This document shows positions 27,610 to 36,729 of a stretch of DNA of 64,000 bases, one piece after another (the stretch's first letter is position 1; each line of letters starts with the position of its first letter). Both the position numbers and the translations under genes were made by a program. This DNA is from Maritimibacter sp. GTDB taxonomy: Bacteria > Pseudomonadota > Alphaproteobacteria > Rhodobacterales > Rhodobacteraceae. The DNA is taken from contig CP051232.1 in assembly GCA_017792445.1 (NCBI GenBank), forward strand, positions 3,074,001 to 3,138,000. The letters run 5' to 3'. The notes beneath the pieces are model-generated. The model made no database searches. It was not told the DNA's origin and was given only the letters and a program-made list of their open reading frames with translations.

Positions 27610-28292
27610 GGACGCAGCGCCTCGCGCAGCGAGGTCGGCGCGGAAGAGACGTTGCGCAGGTCCAGCGAGGTCACAAGGTCCAGCAGGTGATGCTTCATCA
27701 GTTCCTCGGCCAGATCGCCGTCATGCTTCGCGAAGGCCTGTATCAGCGCGTGATGCGCGTGGCTTTCGCACAGCGCGCCCCGCCGTTTCCAGTAAAGCGC
27801 GATGATCAGCGACGATCGCGCGATAAGCTGGGCGATGAATTCGGCGATGGTTTCTTGATGTGCGATGCGGGCGATCTCAAGGTGGAACATCCCCGACAGA
27901 TGCACCGACCGGCCCAGTTCGCCCGCATGGATCGCGGCGTGTTCCTCGTCGATATGGTGCTGCAACAGGGCGATATCCTCGTCCGTCGCACGTTCCGCCG
28001 CCGAGCGCGCGGTGCGCGGTTCCAGCAGGGCGCGGGCCTCGAACACCTCGCGCGCCTCGCGGGCCGAGGGCTGCGCGACGAAGGCGCCGCGGTTGCGCCG
28101 CAACTCGACCAGCCGCTTGTGCGCAAGGCTTTGCAGCGCCGCCCGCGCCACGGTGCGGCTGACGCCGTAGATCGCGCCGACCTCGTCTTCGTTCAGCTTG
28201 GTGCCCGGCGACAGGCGGTGCTCGTGGATCGCGACCGCCAATTCGTCCGCCACGCGCTCGCTGCTTGGTGCCTGATTGAGCGATTCTGTCAT
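27606..28292 (-). CDS. GntR family transcriptional regulator (FCD domain)
   Basis: A 228-residue regulator from MTESLNQAPSSERVADELAV (ATG at 28290-28292). The winged helix occupies about 10-75 (LNEDEVGAIYGVSRTVARAA), and the all-helical FCD ligand-binding domain follows, with metal-binding His residues in FHLEIARIAHQ and HHALIQAFAKHD. It is divergent from the ABC importer at 28531. The near-palindrome at 28374-28385 in the shared promoter region is a good operator candidate, so it probably represses the importer until its ligand appears. Confidence 0.88.
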   Translation of the reverse strand: MTESLNQAPSSERVADELAVAIHEHRLSPGTKLNEDEVGAIYGVSRTVARAALQSLAHKRLVELRRNRGAFVAQPSAREAREVFEARALLEPRTARSAAERATDEDIALLQHHIDEEHAAIHAGELGRSVHLSGMFHLEIARIAHQETIAEFIAQLIARSSLIIALYWKRRGALCESHAHHALIQAFAKHDGDLAEELMKHHLLDLVTSLDLRNVSSAPTSLREALRP

Positions 28293-28373
28293 CTCGTGCC
28301 TCCGGACCCCGAACCTGCGCGGGAAGGGACTTCGGGGCAAGGATTCGAGGGCGGACGCGGCGTCGCATCCAAG

Positions 28374-28385
28374 ATCGTATACAAT
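28374..28385. promoter_or_regulatory. Candidate GntR operator
   Basis: ATCGTATACAAT is a 12-bp palindrome with one mismatched pair, centred on GTATAC. FCD-type GntR regulators often bind TGTATACA-like sites. It lies in the 238-bp region between the divergent GntR regulator and ABC importer genes. Confidence 0.5.
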
Positions 28386-28530
28386 ATTGGTCGCTATCCT
28401 GTGCGCGACCTGTACGCATCTGCCCGCGGATTGGGCAAATGCTGTTTCGCTGTCCGTGCATGCCCGAATTAGCTGCCGTCCGGCCGGGTGCTTCGCGAAG
28501 AGTGGGTGCAACAAGCCAGCAGGGACGGAC

Positions 28531-29502
28531 ATGCGGACACCGAACGATCTGGAACTCGTGCATCTGACCAAGCGCTACGGAGACACCGTGGCGGTGCGCG
28601 ACGTGAACCACGTCTTCACCAACGGCAGCTACGTCTGCCTGCTTGGCCCGTCCGGCTGCGGCAAATCCACCACGCTGCGTATGATCGCGGGCCACGAGTC
28701 GGTCAGCGAAGGCTCGATCCTGCTGGATGGAACCGACATTTCGCGGCTGCCGCCCGCACAGCGCGGCACCGCGATGATGTTTCAAAGCTACGCGCTGTTC
28801 CCACACCTGTCGGTGCGCGACAACGTGGCGTTTTCCCTGAAGATGAAGGGCATCGACAAGGCGGCGCGCTACAAGTCCGCGGACGAGATGCTGGCGCTGG
28901 TCGACATGGGCCACCTTGCCGAGCGCCTGCCCGCGCAACTGTCGGGCGGCCAGCAGCAGCGTGTCGCGCTGGCGCGTGCGCTGGTCACCAAGCCAAGCGT
29001 GCTGCTGCTGGACGAGCCGCTGTCCGCGCTTGACCCGTTCCTGCGCATCCGCGTGCGGGGCGAGTTGAAGCGGCTTCAGCGCGAGTTGGGGATTTCCTTC
29101 ATCCACGTCACCCACGGCCAGGACGAGGCGCTTGCGCTGGCCGACGAGGTGGTGGTGATGAACAACGCCGTAATCGAGCAGGCGGGGTCGGCGCGCGACG
29201 TCTTCGGCGCCCCCCGCACCGAATTCGTGGCCCGCTTCATGGGCGGCCACAACGTCATCGACCTGAATGGCGGCCGCTACGCGCTGCGCGCCGACGACGT
29301 GAAGCTGGCCGAGGGCGGACACGCCGCGACCGTCAGCGTGGTCGAGTATCAGGGCGACCGCGTCGCGGTCACCTCGAAGCTGGGCGAGACCGAGGTGCTG
29401 GCGCTGGTGCCGGAAGCCGACTTCTACGCCAATCCGAAGAATCCGGGCGACGCCGTGGGCCTTGCCTGGGACGAGGGGCGGCTGCACCGCCTCCTGGCCT
29501 GA
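28531..29502 (+). CDS. ABC transporter ATP-binding protein (polyamine type)
   Basis: A 323-residue ATPase, started at MRTPNDLELVHLTKRYGDTV (ATG 28531). Walker A GPSGCGKST (39-47), signature LSGGQQQRVALARAL (about 136-150) and Walker B LLLDEPLSALD follow in order, with a C-terminal TOBE-like domain that is shorter than in PotA. It energises the importer formed with the binding protein and two permeases downstream. The class transports polyamines, opines or related amines. The substrate here is unknown. Confidence 0.9.
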   Translation: MRTPNDLELVHLTKRYGDTVAVRDVNHVFTNGSYVCLLGPSGCGKSTTLRMIAGHESVSEGSILLDGTDISRLPPAQRGTAMMFQSYALFPHLSVRDNVAFSLKMKGIDKAARYKSADEMLALVDMGHLAERLPAQLSGGQQQRVALARALVTKPSVLLLDEPLSALDPFLRIRVRGELKRLQRELGISFIHVTHGQDEALALADEVVVMNNAVIEQAGSARDVFGAPRTEFVARFMGGHNVIDLNGGRYALRADDVKLAEGGHAATVSVVEYQGDRVAVTSKLGETEVLALVPEADFYANPKNPGDAVGLAWDEGRLHRLLA

Positions 29503-29563
29503 CGGCCAACACCAACAACGAAACGCCGCAAGGCAACTGGGAAGAGACAACAGAGAGGACACA

Positions 29564-30835
29564 ATGGCCAAAGCCAGAGTTGGATACACCCGCCGTTCGA
29601 TGCTGAAAGCCGGCGGCGCCGCGATCGCCGCCAGCGCGCTGCCCGCGCCGATGGTCTGGGCGCAGGACATCAAGGACGTCACCCTGCGCCAGTTCGGCAC
29701 CGGCGTGTCGAACCTGAACGACGTGGCCCAGAAGGTGAAGGAAGACCTGGGCTTCACGCTGGAAATGACCGCGCTCGATTCCGACAGCGTGACCCAACGT
29801 GCGGCGACCCAGCCCGACAGCTTCGACATCGCCGACATCGAGTACTGGATCTGCAAAAAGGTCTGGCCGACCGGTAACCTGCAGGCGATGGACGTGTCGA
29901 AGATCGCCAACTACGACAAGATCGTCGGCATCTTCAAAGACGGCAAGCTGACCCCCGAAAGCGAGATCGCGCAGGGCACCGCGCCGCATACCGTGGGCTT
30001 CATCCCCGAGCCGGGCGCGACCGAGTTCGCGGACGAGCAGACCAACTGGATGACCCTGATCCCGACGATCTACAACGCCGACACGCTGGGCATCCGCCCC
30101 GACCTGATCGGCCGCCCGATCGAAAGCTGGACCGAGCTGCTGAACCCCGAGTTCAAGGGCAAGGCGTCCATCCTCGACATCTCGTCGATCGGTATCATGG
30201 ACATGGCGATGGTCTGCGAAGCGATGGGCGAGATCGCCTATGGCGACAAGGGCAACATGACCCGCGAAGAGATCGACAAGACCATCGCGATCTTCACCGA
30301 GGCCAAGCAGAACGGCCAGTTCCGCGCGTTCTGGAAAACCTTCGACGAATCCGTGAACCTGATGGCGTCGGGCGAGGTCGTGATCCAGTCGATGTGGTCG
30401 CCCGCGATCACCGCGGTCAAATCGCGCGGCATCCCCTGCGTCTACCAGCCGCTGAAGGAAGGCTACCGCTCGTGGGGCGGCGGCATCGGCCTGTCGAACT
30501 CGCTGTCCGGCCTCGAGCTGGACGCGGCCTACGAATACATCAACTGGTACCTCTCGGGCTGGGTCGGCGGCTACCTGATGCGTCAGGGCTATTACTCGGC
30601 CGTTCCGGAAACCTCGAAAGAGTTCATGACCGAGAACGAGTGGGGCTACTGGTTCGAGGGCAAGGAAGCCACCGACGTCATCACCTCGCCCACCGGCGAC
30701 ACGCTGGCGCAGGCGGGCGAGACCCGCGACGGCGGCGACTTCTACGAGCGCATGGGCCGCGTCGCCTGCTGGAACGCCGTCATGGACGAGAACCAGTACA
30801 TGGTCCGCAAGTGGAACGAATTCATCGCTGCATGA
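29564..30835 (+). CDS. ABC transporter substrate-binding protein
   Basis: A 423-residue periplasmic solute-binding protein of the PotD-like/type 1 class. It starts at ATG 29564 after CAGAGAGGAC. The N-terminus has a twin-arginine signal (RRSMLKAGG) and the cleavage region PMVWAQ. Central sequence such as SKIANYDKIVGIFKDG and WSPAITAVKSRG fits the family. It is 20-60 residues longer than typical PotD. A terminator-like hairpin follows, which would keep this message in excess over the permeases. Confidence 0.87.
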   Translation: MAKARVGYTRRSMLKAGGAAIAASALPAPMVWAQDIKDVTLRQFGTGVSNLNDVAQKVKEDLGFTLEMTALDSDSVTQRAATQPDSFDIADIEYWICKKVWPTGNLQAMDVSKIANYDKIVGIFKDGKLTPESEIAQGTAPHTVGFIPEPGATEFADEQTNWMTLIPTIYNADTLGIRPDLIGRPIESWTELLNPEFKGKASILDISSIGIMDMAMVCEAMGEIAYGDKGNMTREEIDKTIAIFTEAKQNGQFRAFWKTFDESVNLMASGEVVIQSMWSPAITAVKSRGIPCVYQPLKEGYRSWGGGIGLSNSLSGLELDAAYEYINWYLSGWVGGYLMRQGYYSAVPETSKEFMTENEWGYWFEGKEATDVITSPTGDTLAQAGETRDGGDFYERMGRVACWNAVMDENQYMVRKWNEFIAA

Positions 30836-30846
30836 TGAGCACCTGG

Positions 30847-30876
30847 CGCGGGGGCTTCGGCCTCCGCGTCTTTTTT
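30847..30876 (+). terminator. Hairpin with UUCG loop after the binding-protein gene
   Basis: CGCGGGGGC (30847-30855), loop TTCG, then GCCTCCGCG (30860-30868; one G-T pair) and TCTTTTTT. This is a strong intrinsic terminator shape located inside the operon, between the binding protein and the first permease. Confidence 0.75.
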
Positions 30877-30896
30877 CCCGTTTTCAAGGCCATCCC

Positions 30897-31817
30897 ATGT
30901 CCGAGACGCTGACCGATACCCCGGCCTCCGCGCCGCAGGCGGCCCGCCCGCCGAAACCGCCGGGATCGCTTGGGCGTAATCTGCTGGGCTGGCTTCAGGC
31001 CGCGCCGCTGACACTGGTGCTGCTGGCCTTCCTCGTGGCGCCGATCGTGATGATCGTCATCGTCAGCTTCTGGCGCGCGACCGAGTTCTCGATCATCCCG
31101 GACTTCTCGTTCGAGAACTACGAATTCCTGTTCGGCTCGCAGGTGACGTGGCGGGTGTTCATGGCGACGTTCAAATACGCGCTGATCACCTGGGCCTTCA
31201 CGCTGAGCATCGGCTTCACCGTCGCTTATTTCCTTGCCTTCCACATCCGCAGCCAGACGATGCAGATCGCGCTGTTCCTGCTGTGCACGATCCCGTTCTG
31301 GACCTCGAACATCATCCGCATGATCTCGTGGATCCCGTTTCTTGGCCGCAACGGTATCGCGAACCAGACGCTGCAGAACTGGGGGCTGATCGACCAGCCG
31401 CTGGAGTGGCTGCTGTATTCCGACTTTTCGGTGATCCTCGCCTTCGTGCATCTCTACACGCTGTTCATGGTCGTGCCGATCTTCAACACCATGATGCGGA
31501 TCGACAAGTCGCTGATCGAGGCGGCCTATGACAACGGCGCTTCGGGTTTCCAGACGCTGCTGCATGTCATCATCCCGCTGACCAAACCGGGCATCATGAT
31601 CGGCACCATCTTCGTGGTGACGCTGGTCATGGGCGACTTCATCACGGTGCGGTTCATGTCGGGCTCGCAGAAGGCCAACGTGGGGCGGCTGATCTCGAAC
31701 GACATCGCGCTGCTGCAATACCCCTCGGCGGCCGCGACGGCGGTGGTGCTGCTGTGCACGGTGCTGATCGTGATCGGCATCCTGCTGCGGTTCGTGAACA
31801 TCCGGAAGGAGCTCTGA
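30897..31817 (+). CDS. ABC transporter permease (PotB-like)
   Basis: A 306-residue inner-membrane permease with six predicted helices and an extended N-terminal hydrophilic segment. The cytoplasmic EAA loop reads EAAYDNGASGFQTLLHVIIP (about 207-226), matching the binding-protein-dependent transport family, and FWTSNIIRMISW matches PotB-like proteins. It pairs with the permease at 31971. The stop TGA lies just before the inserted hairpin element. Confidence 0.9.
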   Translation: MSETLTDTPASAPQAARPPKPPGSLGRNLLGWLQAAPLTLVLLAFLVAPIVMIVIVSFWRATEFSIIPDFSFENYEFLFGSQVTWRVFMATFKYALITWAFTLSIGFTVAYFLAFHIRSQTMQIALFLLCTIPFWTSNIIRMISWIPFLGRNGIANQTLQNWGLIDQPLEWLLYSDFSVILAFVHLYTLFMVVPIFNTMMRIDKSLIEAAYDNGASGFQTLLHVIIPLTKPGIMIGTIFVVTLVMGDFITVRFMSGSQKANVGRLISNDIALLQYPSAAATAVVLLCTVLIVIGILLRFVNIRKEL

Positions 31818-31975
31818 CCGATGGATGCTGGAGAGTTTGTCGCAAAGGGCAGCGCCGGCCCGCGGGGTGGCGCAATAGCGCCGCCCCGGGGGGGCGGGCC
31901 GGCGCTGCCCGGCGTGCCGCCGGGCGGAGCCTCTGATCGCACTCTCAACATCAACGACCGGAGCTGACCGATGGA
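31814..31975. repeat. 138-bp hairpin element flanked by 12-bp direct repeats
   Basis: The sequence CTGACCGATGGA occurs at 31814-31825 and again at 31964-31975, exactly over the stop/start junction of the two permease genes. Between them lie 138 bp containing a perfect 17-bp inverted repeat (GGGCAGCGCCGGCCCGC at 31847-31863 with its complement on the far side) and an inner imperfect stem (GGGGTGGCGC with GCGCCGCCCC). The outer ends (GGAGAGT and ACTCTC) are also roughly complementary. It looks like an inserted miniature element with target duplication, or a duplicated junction around an attenuator. Confidence 0.65.
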
Positions 31976-32807
31976 ACGACGCCCGCGCAGCTTCTACGTC
32001 CTCGCCGCCTTCTTCGGCCTGTTCGTGCTGTTCCTCTACGGCCCCACGATCACCATCGGCATCCTGTCCTTTCAGGGTGAGGGCGGTGGCCTGACCTTCC
32101 CGATGCGCGGCGTGTCGCTGCACTGGTTCCGCGACCTGTTTCAAGAGCAGGCGGTGGGCGACATCTGGGGCGCGTTCCGCCGCAGTTTTGCGCTGGGGCT
32201 GATGGTGATGATCACCACCGTGGTCGTCTCGGTGATGGCGGGCCTTGCCTTCCGGAAGCGGTTCGCCGGATCGGGTCTTCTGTTCTACCTCGCCATCGCG
32301 TCGCTGGTGATCCCGTCGATCCTGATCTCGCTGGGCGTCGGCCTGATCTTCAACCAGCTGGGGCTCAAGATCCACTGGGCGACCTCGGGGTTCGGCTCGC
32401 AACTGACGTGGACGCTGCCCTTCGGCCTGCTGATCATGTTCGCCGTCTTCAACCGCTTCGACAAATCCTACGAGGAAGCCGCCCGCGATCAGGGCGCGAC
32501 CGCGTGGCAGACGATCCGCTATGTCGTCCTGCCGATCATCGCGCCGTCGCTGCTGGGCGTCGCGCTGTTCGGCTTCACGCTCAGCTATGACGAGTTCGCC
32601 CGGACGCTGTTGACGGCGGGCAGCTACAACACCCTGCCGCTGGAAATCTTCGGGATGACCACCAATGTCACGACCCCGGTGATCTACGCGCTGGGCACAC
32701 TGACGACCGTTTTCTCGTTCCTTATCATCGGGGCGTTCCTGTTTACCGTCTGGTTCATGGCGAAACGCCGGGCGCGGCACGGGTCGGATGCCGGCAAGGG
32801 CGTCTGA
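31971..32807 (+). CDS. ABC transporter permease (PotC-like)
   Basis: A 278-residue permease with six helices. The EAA loop EEAARDQGATAWQTIRYVVL is at about 167-186 and the FGFTLSYDEFARTLL segment is typical of PotC-like subunits. The start ATG lies in the second copy of the 12-bp repeat described at 31814-31975. The stop shares a base with the racemase start (TGATG), so the racemase is part of the operon. Confidence 0.9.
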   Translation: MERRPRSFYVLAAFFGLFVLFLYGPTITIGILSFQGEGGGLTFPMRGVSLHWFRDLFQEQAVGDIWGAFRRSFALGLMVMITTVVVSVMAGLAFRKRFAGSGLLFYLAIASLVIPSILISLGVGLIFNQLGLKIHWATSGFGSQLTWTLPFGLLIMFAVFNRFDKSYEEAARDQGATAWQTIRYVVLPIIAPSLLGVALFGFTLSYDEFARTLLTAGSYNTLPLEIFGMTTNVTTPVIYALGTLTTVFSFLIIGAFLFTVWFMAKRRARHGSDAGKGV

Positions 32808-33472
32808 TGCGCCTGCTTTACATCAACCCGAACTCGACCGCCGAGATGACCGACAGCATCGTGGCCGCGGCGCAGGCGGCGGTGCCGGGGGCCGAGGTGC
32901 TTGGCTGGACCAACCACGACGGCCCTCCCGCGATCCAAGGCGCGGCGGACGGCGACGCGGCGGTGCCGGGGCTGCTGGCGCTGCTGCCCAAGGCGCGCGC
33001 GGCCGAGGCGGACGCCATCGTAATCGCCTGCTTCGACGACACCGGCCTAGGCAGCGCCCGCGCCATGGCGCATTGCCCGGTGCTGGGCATCGGGCAGGCC
33101 GGGTTTCACATGGCGGCGCTGATGGGCGGCCGGTTCGGCGTGGTCACGACGCTGCCCGTCTCGGTCCCGGTGATCGAGGGCAACATCGCGTCCTACGGCT
33201 TCGCGGCCGCCTGCACCGGGGTGCGCCCCAGCGGCTTGCCGGTGCTGGCGGTAGAGGAGGGCGGCGACGAGGTGCTGTCCATCCTCGACCGGGAAATCGC
33301 CGCCGCCGCAGCCGACGGGGCGCGGACGGTGGTGCTGGGCTGCGCAGGCATGGCGCGCCACAGGCAGGTGCTGTCGCGGCCGGGTGGGCCGGTGCTGATC
33401 GACGGGGTGGCGGCCTCCGCGCTGTTGGCCGTCGCGGCGCACGGCTATGCGGGCGTGCGCTCGGCCGCCTGA
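32807..33472 (+). CDS. Aspartate/glutamate racemase family protein (hydantoin racemase-like)
   Basis: A 221-residue member of the Asp/Glu/hydantoin racemase family. The two catalytic cysteines are seen in IVIACFDDTG (Cys75) and VVLGCAGM (Cys179), and the start MRLLYINPNST is characteristic of the hydantoin racemase (HyuE) branch. It is translationally coupled to the permease gene. It probably epimerises the imported compound or a derivative. A HyuAB pair is encoded 24 kb away at 5541-9217, but a functional link is only inference. Confidence 0.83.
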   Translation: MRLLYINPNSTAEMTDSIVAAAQAAVPGAEVLGWTNHDGPPAIQGAADGDAAVPGLLALLPKARAAEADAIVIACFDDTGLGSARAMAHCPVLGIGQAGFHMAALMGGRFGVVTTLPVSVPVIEGNIASYGFAAACTGVRPSGLPVLAVEEGGDEVLSILDREIAAAAADGARTVVLGCAGMARHRQVLSRPGGPVLIDGVAASALLAVAAHGYAGVRSAA

Positions 33473-33629
33473 GCCTTGCGGCTGACCGCTGGTGCGGCAA
33501 AGTGGCTTCACGGCCCTTTTTCTTGCCCGACCCGCGCCCGGTGCACTACCTCTGCCCAAGGCCGAGGGAGGACCGGACCGGGAAGATGCGCCGCCGTTTC
33601 AATGTCATGACTGATCCGCACCCGCGCCG

Positions 33630-35900
33630 ATGACCGCGTCCAAGCGCATCGCAGCGGCGATCCTGCGGCACAACCGGCTGTTTGCGTTGTTGCTCGCACT
33701 TGTCGTGGCCGTCCTCGCCGCCGGTATCCCGCGGCTGGAGTTCTCGACCGACAACCGCGCCTTCTTCTCTCGCGACAACCCGGAATACCGCGACCTGCTG
33801 GCGCTGGACGCCGACTATACCGGCACCGACGGGTTGCTGTTCCTGCTGGTCCCGCCCAAGGGCGCGGCCTTCGACCCCGCCACGCTGGAGGCGCTGCGCG
33901 ACTTTACCGACGACGCGTGGCAGATCCCTTACGTCCTGCGCGTCGACAGCCCGGTGAACCTGTCGCTGTCGCGCTCCGAGGGCGACGAGATCCTGATCGA
34001 GCCTTTGCTGCCCGACACCGGGCCACTGACCGATGACGACGCGACCCGGTTCCGAAAGGGGCTGGCCGATCTCGACGAGGCAGAGGGGCGCTTCGTCTCC
34101 GAAGGCGGCGACGCTTTCGGGATGAGCGTGCAACTGGTCCTGCCGGGCACAGAGGCCGGGCGGGACGAGGCGCAGGCCCACGTGACAGGCATGCTTGACG
34201 CGTGGCGCGCGGCGCACCCGGGCTGGCAGTTCCGCGTCACCGGCGGGTTTCTGGGCGGGCTGGCGCTGGAACGGATCGCGATTGAGGACCTGACGTGGCT
34301 GGTGCCGCTGGCGGCGCTGATCGTGGTGGTCATCCTGCTGTACATGATGCGCACCGTCGTCGGTGCGGTCACGACCATCGTGGTGGCGGTCTGCGGCACG
34401 GTGGCGACGCTGGGCATCGCGGGCTGGACCGGAATCGTGCTGACCGCCGGCACCGCGATCAGCCCCTTGTCTGTGCTGGTGCTGCTGACCGCGTCCTGCA
34501 TCCACATCATGCTAAGCTGGATGCGCGCGCTGGACGGCGACGCGCCGGACCGGGCCATCGCGGCGGCGCTGGAAGAGAACCTTGGCGCGGTGACGGTGAC
34601 CAACCTGACGACCGCCATCGGCTTCCTGTGCCTCAACTTCAGTCAGGCGCCGCCGCTGCGGGACATGGGCAATATCATCGCCTTCGGCCTGCTGGTCGGG
34701 CTGGCCGCGACCCTTGTCGTGGTGCCGCTGGGTCTTCGCTTTGACCGCCGCGAACATGCCGCCCGCATCCCCGTGACCCACACCATGATGGACCGGCTGG
34801 CGCTGGGCGTCCTCCGGCGCTGGAAGCTGTGGCTTTGGCTGTTCCCCATAGGCGTTCTGGTGGCGATCACCGGCATCCTCCGGATCGGTTATGACGACAG
34901 CATCTTCCGCTACTTCTCGCCCCGGACAGAGTTCCGGCAGTCCGCCGACGCGATCTCGGAAAAACTCTCGGGGCTCGACAGCCTGCAATTCTCGTTCGAG
35001 GCGCCGGAGGGGTCGGTGTTCGATCCGGCCTTCCTCGCCTCGGTCGACCGGTTCGCCAACTGGCTGGAAACGCAGCCAGAAGTGATCTCTGTCACCTCTA
35101 TCGCCGATATCCTGAAGCGGATGAACGCGGCGATGACCGGCGACGAGACGCGCAGGCTGCCCGACAGCCGCGAGGCCAATGCGCAACTGATGATGCTGTA
35201 CGAGTTCTCGCTTCCACCGGGGCACGACCTGACCTCGACCATCGACGTCAGCCGCACCAAGACCCGGCTGATCGCAGGCCTGCGCGTCGCCAGTTCGAAC
35301 GAGACCCGCGACCTTGCCGCCCGGTCCGAGGCGTGGCTGGCCCGGAACGAACCCGTCATCGCCACCCGCGCCTCGGGCATCTCGGTCGCCTTCGCCCGGC
35401 TGTCGCAGCAAAACAACCGGCAGATGCTGCTGGGGCTTGGCGTGGTGCTGGCGGCGATCTCGGGGATCATGATGCTGACCCTGCGCAGTTTCACCTATGG
35501 CGTGATCAGCCTTGTGCCCAACCTCGTGCCCGCCGTGCTGGCCTTCGGGCTGTGGGGCTATACCTTCAGGGACGTAAACCTTGGATCGACCGTGGTGACG
35601 ACCATGACCTTCGGCATCGTCGTGGACGATACGGTGCATTTCCTTATGCACTACCTGCGCCGCCGCCGGGCCGGGCTGGCGGCGGAACCGGCGTTGCGCG
35701 ACACCTTCTCGGTCGTGGGCGCGGCGATCATCATCACCTCGCTGGCGTTGATGGCGGGCTTCGCGGTGATGACCCTGTCGGGCTTCGTCATCAATCGCCA
35801 CATCGGCGCGCTGACCGTCTTCGTCGTGGGCTTCGCGCTGCTGGCCGACCTGCTGTTCCTGCCCGCCCTTTTGCTGGCCCTGAAGAAAGGACGCCGCTGA
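33630..35900 (+). CDS. MMPL/RND-type transporter
   Basis: A 756-residue exporter of the RND superfamily (MMPL type). One N-terminal helix (about 12-30) is followed by a periplasmic loop, a five-helix bundle beginning near 223, another single helix near 400, a second loop, and a final bundle from about 605 to the end, giving the two-fold RND layout. Motifs include TAGTAISPLSVLVLLTASCI and, in the second half, GIVVDDTVHFLMHYL. It is translationally coupled to the LolA-like gene. Related trios are thought to move lipids or hydrophobic molecules between the membranes. Confidence 0.87.
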   Translation: MTASKRIAAAILRHNRLFALLLALVVAVLAAGIPRLEFSTDNRAFFSRDNPEYRDLLALDADYTGTDGLLFLLVPPKGAAFDPATLEALRDFTDDAWQIPYVLRVDSPVNLSLSRSEGDEILIEPLLPDTGPLTDDDATRFRKGLADLDEAEGRFVSEGGDAFGMSVQLVLPGTEAGRDEAQAHVTGMLDAWRAAHPGWQFRVTGGFLGGLALERIAIEDLTWLVPLAALIVVVILLYMMRTVVGAVTTIVVAVCGTVATLGIAGWTGIVLTAGTAISPLSVLVLLTASCIHIMLSWMRALDGDAPDRAIAAALEENLGAVTVTNLTTAIGFLCLNFSQAPPLRDMGNIIAFGLLVGLAATLVVVPLGLRFDRREHAARIPVTHTMMDRLALGVLRRWKLWLWLFPIGVLVAITGILRIGYDDSIFRYFSPRTEFRQSADAISEKLSGLDSLQFSFEAPEGSVFDPAFLASVDRFANWLETQPEVISVTSIADILKRMNAAMTGDETRRLPDSREANAQLMMLYEFSLPPGHDLTSTIDVSRTKTRLIAGLRVASSNETRDLAARSEAWLARNEPVIATRASGISVAFARLSQQNNRQMLLGLGVVLAAISGIMMLTLRSFTYGVISLVPNLVPAVLAFGLWGYTFRDVNLGSTVVTTMTFGIVVDDTVHFLMHYLRRRRAGLAAEPALRDTFSVVGAAIIITSLALMAGFAVMTLSGFVINRHIGALTVFVVGFALLADLLFLPALLLALKKGRR

Positions 35901-36679
35901 TGCTGTTCCGTTTCCTGCTGATCACCCTTCTGTCCTTTGCCGCGCTGCCCGCCCTGGCGCAGTCCGCCGTCCAGAAAGGCACCGCCATCGCCGAGGAAGC
36001 CGCCGCCCGCAATTCGGGCTGGGGCGATCTGGCGGTGAGCGGCGAGATGATCCTGACCGCCGGCGGCGCGTCCAGCACCCGGCGTTTCGATGCCCAGTGG
36101 GTCGAGACCGGGCGCGGATCGTCGCGCTCGCTGATCGTGTTCCGCTGGCCGGGGGACATTCAGGGCACCGCGCTGCTGACCCACGGCTACGCGGGGCGGA
36201 ATGACGACCAGTGGCTGTGGCTGCCGTCGCTGTCGAAGGTGCGCCGCATCTCGTCCTCGGGGCGCAGCGGGTCCTTCGTGGGCAGCGAGTTCGCCTACGA
36301 GGACATGACGGATCAGGAGATCGGCAAGTTCACCCACACGTGGGTTCAGGACGGCGGCTGCCCCGGCGGCGGCACCTGTCACATCGTCGACCGCCGTCCG
36401 CGCAGTCCCTCCGGCTACAGCCTTCAGCGGGTGTGGTTCGACACCTCGAACCTGACGATCCGGCAGGTGCAGTATTTCGACCGGCGCGGGGCGCATGTGA
36501 AGACGCTGACGATCAGCGGCTACCGGCAGTATCAGGGCCGGTTCTGGCGCGCGAGCCGGATGGTGATGCAGAACCACCTGACCGGGAAGGCGACGACGCT
36601 GACGTGGTCCGGCTATCGCTTCAACGCGGGCGTGAACCCGAACGCGCTGTCGCCGAACGCGCTGAGCCGCATCCGTTGA
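35900..36679 (+). CDS. LolA-like outer-membrane lipoprotein-sorting family protein
   Basis: A 259-residue secreted protein with signal peptide MLFRFLLITLLSFAALPALA. The body matches the pattern of outer-membrane lipoprotein-sorting proteins that accompany MMPL pumps: WLWLPSLSKVRRISSSGRSG and GSEFAYEDM near residues 105-140, then a Cys pair (GGCPGGGTC). Its ATG shares a base with the upstream stop. It likely ferries a hydrophobic cargo through the periplasm between the pump and the barrel protein at 36730. Confidence 0.83.
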   Translation: MLFRFLLITLLSFAALPALAQSAVQKGTAIAEEAAARNSGWGDLAVSGEMILTAGGASSTRRFDAQWVETGRGSSRSLIVFRWPGDIQGTALLTHGYAGRNDDQWLWLPSLSKVRRISSSGRSGSFVGSEFAYEDMTDQEIGKFTHTWVQDGGCPGGGTCHIVDRRPRSPSGYSLQRVWFDTSNLTIRQVQYFDRRGAHVKTLTISGYRQYQGRFWRASRMVMQNHLTGKATTLTWSGYRFNAGVNPNALSPNALSRIR

Positions 36680-36729
36680 CCTTGGCCGCCCGCATCGCCG
36701 ACACTGGGCCGACTGCCGGGGGGAGTGTG

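Noticed and set aside
32807-33472. Racemase as part of the HyuAB operon
   Set aside because: It is coupled to an ABC importer 24 kb from hyuAB with many unrelated genes between; only a loose functional link is possible.
33473-33629. A small gene between the racemase and the MMPL transporter
   Set aside because: Only very short frames without ribosome-binding sites are present; the region is treated as a promoter gap.
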